A stretch of 64,000 bases of DNA from Prionace glauca (lineage: Eukaryota; Chordata; Chondrichthyes; Carcharhiniformes; Carcharhinidae): assembly GCA_037974335.1 (NCBI GenBank), contig CM075760.1, positions 7,995,432 through 8,059,431 on the forward strand. Direction: 5' to 3'. Each line of letters opens with the position of its first letter. Position 1 is the stretch's first letter. The translations under genes were made by a program, and so were the position numbers. This document shows positions 58,225-64,000 of the stretch, one piece after another. The notes under the pieces are model-generated. The model was not told the origin of the DNA. It saw nothing but the letters and a program-made list of their open reading frames with translations, and made no database searches.

Positions 58225-58536
58225 ATCGTGTGATCCATTATCCAACTGTAATCCTCACGTTGAGTTCCAGTGAAGAGATCACAAGCAGCAGACTTGCAAC
58301 CATCGTCTGTTCCATCATTGATTTTTGTCCAAAGTCAATGACGGTGAAGTGGCTGAGAAATGGACAAGCCATAGATTCAGGAATCGTAACCTCCCCTGCC
58401 TTTAATGTGAACGGAAACTTCTCGGCGAGCAGCCGGCTCACAGTCCCCGCTGGGGAATGGTTCAGCAAAGCGATCTTTACCTGCCAGGTCTCTCATCAAG
58501 GGCTCACTCAAAATCGTAACATCAGCAGTTCTCAAG
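58225..58536 (+). CDS. IgM heavy chain CH2 exon, cluster B
   Basis: Intact constant exon of 104 residues between acceptor ttcttgaag and donor TCAAG/GTAAGA, phase 1 at both ends. It starts [19 protein letters not shown], with the first Cys in [15 protein letters not shown], Trp in VKWLRNG, and second Cys in [20 protein letters not shown]. The last part matches mu CH2 (human FTCRVDHRGLTFQQNASS). Two N-glycosylation sites (NFS, NIS) are present. A third Cys (DFCPK) is unusual for this place. Confidence 0.9.
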
Positions 58537-59229
58537 GTAAGAAACACAACGCTTGAAATTTGGGTTGATAGGGACATCAATCTCAGTCACATGCAAGATT
58601 CTTATTGGAATAACGAAAATAAAAATCCCACCATTAATTCATTTCCTTTACAATCGTGCGGGTTCTTTTCCCTTCCAATGTAAAAGGAAATACAGTACAT
58701 TCCTTTCTTACAGCGTCTTTACAAACATCAGATTGTCCCACAATACTCGCGCTCATTGCAGCGTGGACAATAGAACATCTATGTCCTACAGAAAACTGTC
58801 AGGAACACATGTGTTGAGGAACACATGTTGACGAAGAAGCAACCAGATCTGTCGATGTTTTCCAGCGTACTTTAGGTATTTTCTGGATTCCCCGCATCTG
58901 CAGCTTTTCACTTTAATAACTGAAACACATAGCCTGGTTTTCGTCCCATTGCCCTGGGATGTTTTTATGTGACAACAACAAATCAGATTTCAGCATAATG
59001 CCTGGTGTCAAAGTTGGCAATTGACAGGATACGGTACTGGTCCAATATGGCATTGCTGCTCTCAGCTCACTTTTCAAACATCCAGAAGGGAAGTAACAAC
59101 AGATTTTTTTCTGAATGGATTCTTCAGTGTTCTGGATTCCATTAACTCACAGAATGAGACGATCTTTTGTTCAGTTGCTGCATGATGACTGAGAATCGTG
59201 CGTTTCAGGTTTACCCTAATATCTAATAT
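58537..59229 (+). other. CH2-CH3 intron, unduplicated part
   Basis: Unique intron DNA, nothing recognised except a faint SINE tail at about 58855-58920 ('gtattttctggattccccgc'). The matching part of cluster A is outside the window. Confidence 0.4.
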
Positions 59230-60309
59230 CACTGGATGATATTAGATATCTGCAAATATTTATTAAAATTGATCACGATTCCACTTGCAATTTCAGACGT
59301 CATTCCGCTTCTGTGTTCAGTTTAAGCGCCATAAGTTCACAGATGAAGCTAGCATTCCCTTGAGTATAAAAGATTAATGGGTAATCCACTCTAAACACAA
59401 GTGACATTCTGTGAATGTCGCCTCAAAACCCCCTGTAATTGTCAAAGCAAAGATTTCAAACTCCTTTTCTTAAAGATGCCTCCAAATCGCCTTTCACAAA
59501 ATTGGTCCCCACCAGCAGTTTGCGTTGCAAAGGCATTCCAGTTATTCTTAACTACACTTCCAGAAAAACATATTAATGAATTCTGCATCCAGGTTTTGCA
59601 TCTGTCTTCAGGATTCTTTTTTGTCTTTACAATTGCAAGAACTCTTCACAGTTACTTGTACAAACATTTTCCATTTTCCATCAAAATGGCATCAAACTTT
59701 TGATTTACTTCCATAGTCTGCCTTCCTACCTTAAGTCTTGTGACCGCGGCTGTCTCTTCAACTCAGAATAAGTTACTGTTTTTAAGCTTGAATTCTTGTG
59801 AACAGGACCTTTGTCTCTGTTCCTTTAACCTCAGTCTTTGTATGAACTTCCCTCTGTTCTAATTCACCTGTTGTCTGTTCACTTTATCTGGTTCTCTGGG
59901 AAGTCTGCCTTTTGCAGCCCTCTTACCCCGTCCGGCTTTATTTTTTTTCCCGCAGAGCGGATCATTGTTCCCTCCCCAGTGACCTATCTCCAATTTATTT
60001 GGTTTCCAGTTAAATTAATAACAAAAGAGACCCCATTCAATCTAAAAAGTGGTTACCAAGCAACGACTTTATAATTCCCTCAGCTTTTCACGCTATAACT
60101 TTTATAAGCACAATAGAATCAGAGTTTGAATAGAAACCAAAACCCGCACACATAGGAACAACTCTATCTAGCATACATCTAATTCTCGCTTTATGTTTCC
60201 TTACGCAGAAACGTGAAATTAACGAACTTATTTCTGAACAACTTATTCCTAATCTTTACAATACAGATACAAATCCCTTAAAACTAGTGTTATTTTCTAA
60301 CAGTGCATT

Positions 60310-61330
60310 CCACTTGTTGTGTTGAGGCTGGGATTCCTCCGTGAACCATTTCATGCTTGTTTATCAAGAATCTATCTTGCTGTACCTTTAAAATAGTAAA
60401 AGGCTCGGCTTCCACTGTATTTTCAAGAGGCGTTCCAAATAATTGCGGCCCCCTGAGAGAATGAAAAACAATATCCTCATCTGTGCGTTAAACAGCAACC
60501 CATTTTTTTCACATAGTAACTCTCAACTGTCAACATCTCCCACTGAGTCAGGAATTTCCTCCACATCAGTCTTCTCAAATCGCTCGGGCTATTAAAAATT
60601 TTAAACAAGCCAAGTCTTACCATTCCAAAATCTAGTGAAAGCAAGGGTCGCCTCTCCAAAGTTTCCTCAAAAGACAGCCCAACCAATTTAGGTATTAGTC
60701 CACTAAATCTTCCCTGAACTATTAATTATATATTAACATAACTCTTCATATAGGGAGTCTAATACTGTGCACAATGTTCCAGATGAGGTCTCATTAACTG
60801 CCCATACTACCTGGAACATATCAATCCTACTCTTGGATTGAATTCCACTCGCTGTTCACGAAGACATTTATTACATTTGCGAATTAGTTACCATAGCTGC
60901 ATAGCAGCCTTTTGTGATTCATGGACTTTGAAATTAAAATTGCTCTGCACCTCAGAGATCTACATTCTCGTAACATTTGAATAATATGTATTTTTCTTCT
61001 TTTATTCCGCCTGCCAGAATGGACAATGTCATTACTTCCCGCATTATACCCCACTTAACAGGTCTTAGCCCATCAATGCGTTCTGGTCACATGCGATTTC
61101 TAACATATTTGGACCCCAGCAATGGTCCCTGTGGCACAAGACTCGTTATACCTTGAGAAACACGAATAGACGAATTGACAACAACTCTCTTTCCTGTTTG
61201 ATAGCCAATCCTCTACTTTTGCTAATGAGCTATCCCCGAAATAATAGGCTTTAATTTTATTTAAAAAACATCTGGAGTTCCAAGTACAGCACATTCACCA
61301 ATTCCCAGTTATTCAGGGACTGCAGAGATT
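60310..61330 (-). mobile_element. Old CR1-like LINE fragment in CH2-CH3 intron, copy B
   Basis: Copy of the fragment at 1090-2060. It keeps 62 bases (60348-60409) that copy A lacks. Those bases fit the expected order of the LINE, so they are ancestral and copy A carries a deletion. Confidence 0.6.
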
Positions 61331-61760
61331 ACAGAGAATGGATACGATAATGGGACAAACTGCTTTTGCAATCTCTTACGTCAAAGGAGAAAGCTAAATA
61401 TAAAGTTGGAAGGCTAAATAGCTTTCTTATTTGCTAAAGTCATATGATGACCCATTAACCCCTCATTTTGGGGCGAGCGAAATTCAGCCCCAAACATATA
61501 TGCTCATAAATCCATTTCATTGGTTACACGGGGCATTTGTTTCAGTGTTTAACTGGCACTCTGGAAGCAACTACACAAGAAATATTATGGAGTTTCCCGG
61601 AATTGTTGTAAGTCACTGCCCTTCCAATAAGAATGGCGTTTACACGATGCCAGTCGAATGAGTATCACAAATATGTATTCTTATTGAAAGTGAGTCACCT
61701 GGACACCGGTGATTCGAATCTGAAGATAATATTTGGATTAACTTTCGTTTCTTTTGACAT

Positions 61761-62069
61761 ATGATTCTACGTGCAGGGATCCCATAATCACTCTGTTACC
61801 TCCGACAATAGAGCAGGTTTTACTGGAGGCGATCGTGACCTTAACCTGTATCGTGGCTCATGCTCCTTATGGAGTCATGGTGTCCTGGAACCAGGAAAAT
61901 AAGGTCTTGAAGTCAGAGATTGCACTCCAGCTTGGAGAGGATCCGGAAAGAGTGGGCAGCCAGTTAAACATCTCGACATATGCCTGGCTGAGTGGAGCTG
62001 TGTTTGACTGCGTGGTGAGCCACGAGGATCTACCGACTCCTTTGAGAAAATCCATCTCCAAGGAAACAG
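61761..62069 (+). CDS. IgM heavy chain CH3 exon, cluster B (acceptor site lost)
   Basis: Copy of the cluster A CH3 with an intact reading frame and the same donor (ACAG/GTGAGC). The acceptor reads ...cttttgacat instead of ...cttttgacag: G to T at 61760 removes the AG. The next AG (gtgcag, 61776) would shift the frame and give an early stop, so normal inclusion of CH3 looks impossible. Four of five coding differences from copy A change the residue (N to H, K to M, A to S, H to Y). Confidence 0.87.
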
Positions 62070-62544
62070 GTGAGCGGCGAAAATGAAACAATAGGTCATG
62101 AATTGTGTCTGTTTACGGTGCCAATAAAAGAAGAAGCTTTCCTGTTGGCTTGATTGATTTATTGGCAAATTAGATAGGCCAACTTGTACTTCCTTCAACT
62201 GAGCTCTGTGATGAATTACAGGGAAATCAAGATAGGCATATGAAACAGAAAGGAATAAGAGGGCTTGCTTTCAAGGTGGAAAGTGGCTGGTGTGAATAAT
62301 ACATACCAGCATTGAACAGTTGGGCCCAATGACATGAAAAAAAACCGTACAAACATGCAATGCCAGTTTCCAGTTCAACTGTAGAATTTCTCAGGGAGAA
62401 GGAATTCACACACTCAGCTGGAAAAGAGAATTCTCACCAGAGGGGAATATGGCAAAGTTTTGTATTAGCTGCAAAGCATGTTTATTTCATCTTTTCTGTC
62501 AGGAATTCTCCATTATGCTTACATCTAATGCACATTTTCTGCAG

Positions 62545-62915
62545 ATCCAAGTCCGCTGAAACCATCCGTCTCTGTCCTCCTGCCCTCGGCAGAAGAAGTC
62601 TCCGCTCAGAGTTTCGTCTTCCTCAGCTGCTTAGTGAGAGGTTTCTCTCCCCGAGAGATCTTCGTCAAGTGGACCATCGATGACACGCCGGTGAATCCCG
62701 GGAACTACAGGAACACCGAGGTGGTGGCGGAGAACGGCAATAGCTCCTTCTTCATGTACAGCCTATTATCAATTGCAGCAGAGGAATGGTTCAGCGGCGC
62801 TTCTTACTCCTGTGTGGTGGGACATGAAGCCATCCCCTTGAAGATTATCAACAGAACGGTTAATAAATCCAGTGGTAAACCCAGTTTTGTGAACATTTCC
62901 AAACGTTGTCCATGA
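62545..62915 (+). CDS. IgM heavy chain CH4 exon with secretory tail, cluster B
   Basis: Intact 371-base copy of the cluster A CH4 exon, with acceptor, internal membrane donor (AGTG/GTAAAC at 62874/62875) and stop all kept. It differs at 11 bases (about 3%), six of which change residues (T to S, D to E, R to S, V to A, S to F, R to P). The tail is again short and reads FVNISKRCP, keeping the penultimate Cys. Membrane exons of this cluster lie beyond the window. Confidence 0.9.
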
Positions 62916-62947
62916 GAAACTCCATATTGCATTTCCAACGTTAAAAT

Positions 62948-62953
62948 AATAAA
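62948..62953 (+). promoter_or_regulatory. Poly(A) signal of the secreted IgM form, cluster B
   Basis: AATAAA 33 bases after the CH4 stop, as in cluster A. Confidence 0.7.
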
Positions 62954-64000
62954 ATCATTTTGTTCTACTTGTGTTTAAAAAAAAATCAGGCCAATTAATT
63001 TTGTTTCCCATACTTGTCAAGTGAAGAACTGATAGGTTGAAGTAGGATAGTTGTCAGTCAAATGCCCCAGTCTTAGAGAACCAGTTCGCCTGGTTGAGAC
63101 ACAACACAAAGCGGATGCGACTGATGCATAATTCCACTTCAGCAACTTTCCTCCAGTTGCAGGGAGATGTGAGAAAGTTCCATTTCCCAGAAATAAATGT
63201 ATAACTGTTCAATACAGATGTCTCATTTCTAGTTGTTTTTTCTCAATCCCATCAAAGTTTTAGAACTAAAGTGAGAACCAACTAAGAGTAGGAACCTGAA
63301 TTATCTCAACTGTAGATGTGAGAATTGACAATTTTAAACCACTCTGCACTGACTTAATCAACACAGAGAGGGAAAGGACAACTGTTAACGCATTATGACT
63401 CTGCAAAGAGGACAAAGGACAATTCTTCACCAACAATGCGCAGACTCGGCAACCACTCACTGCCCTCTGAACTCAGTTACCATTGGCATCAAAGTGGGCT
63501 TCCATCCCACTGCCTGAAATTTTAAAACCTGCTTCATGGGAATCATGTGCAGCATCCGTATGTATGCAGCACAACATCATGCAAACGTGTCCGGTTACAT
63601 TGGTCCCTTTTGATCATATGATAAATTGAATTTGAATGGCCCAATAATACACTGGTGATTGGGTATTACCAGTTGCTTCAGTTTTTCCACTGACATTCCG
63701 AGGGCTGATCACTGAACTGTTACTTTCATTAGGCTAAAATCACGACAGCTCGCATTGAAATATATCCATGACCAGAAAAAGGCAACCATTGCAGTAATAC
63801 ACACTGACAGGGCCACCTTGAGTTCATAGTGCGCGTTTAAACTTGCAGGAATAATAGAAATGCTCACATACTGACACAGGCATACAAACAAACAGGCAAA
63901 TACATCTCCACAAACACACACAGACTCAGGAGCAAACACAGCCGCTAATATTAATAACCCATCTCCTCTCATGAATTCAAACACATTAATGTTAAAACTG

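Larger units (their letters stand above)
59230..64000 (+). repeat. Segmental duplication, copy B (IgM CH3-CH4 block)
   Basis: Second copy of the block at the start of the window. The first matching bases are at 59230, which only marks where copy A is cut by the window edge. Main differences from copy A are a 62-bp stretch present only here (60348-60409), a 13-bp stretch present only in copy A near 1793, the loss of the CH3 acceptor AG at 61760, and a cluster of substitutions in CH4. Confidence 0.95.

Overview
The window looks like germline DNA of a cartilaginous fish, most likely a shark. The evidence is an immunoglobulin heavy-chain locus of the 'multiple cluster' type, in which V, J and C exons repeat as whole units. 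The V, CH1-CH4 and membrane exons are most like IgM (mu). Around them are CR1-type LINEs ending in 8-bp TTATGTTC-like repeats, tRNA-derived SINEs of the elasmobranch kind, and a GPR139-like receptor gene of a family that I recall as expanded in sharks. I cannot name the species. All family names come from recognising the sequence, not from a search.

Layout, plus strand throughout for the Ig exons. (1) 1-7.9 kb is the 3' end of IgM cluster A: CH3 (2495-2803), CH4 with the secretory tail (3281-3651), secretory poly(A) signal, membrane exon TM1 (6767-6894) and probable TM2 (7025-7033). (2) 8-34 kb is inter-cluster DNA: LINEs, SINEs, four degraded tRNA-like sequences (Val, Phe, Glu, Glu), a two-exon GPR139-like GPCR (16992-18552), an 84-bp x 6 minisatellite and foldback repeats. 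(3) 34.7-37.9 kb is an old copy of the region upstream of the cluster B V gene, ending in a truncated V pseudogene. (4) 38-44 kb is degenerate minisatellites and LINE pieces. (5) 44.5-64 kb is IgM cluster B: promoter, leader and V (47140-47647), J (48022-48068), an 8.7-kb intron loaded with LINEs, then CH1 (56754-57052), CH2 (58225-58536), CH3 (61761-62069) and CH4 (62545-62915). The window ends before the membrane exons of B.

The first 4.75 kb and the last 4.77 kb are near-identical copies, offset by about 59.2 kb, so clusters A and B are recent tandem duplicates. The cluster B V gene is followed by a recombination signal with a 12-bp spacer after about 24 extra bases, and the J, about 370 bp downstream, has a 23-bp-spacer signal. 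This is what a germline-joined VD segment plus a single J would look like. Cluster B has an intact V, J, CH2 and CH4, but its CH1 is one base out of frame near the start and its CH3 has lost the acceptor AG that copy A keeps. As all C exons share the same phase, an in-frame V-CH2-CH4 product is conceivable but unproven.

Most other open frames here are LINE fragments or chance frames in introns and low-complexity DNA.
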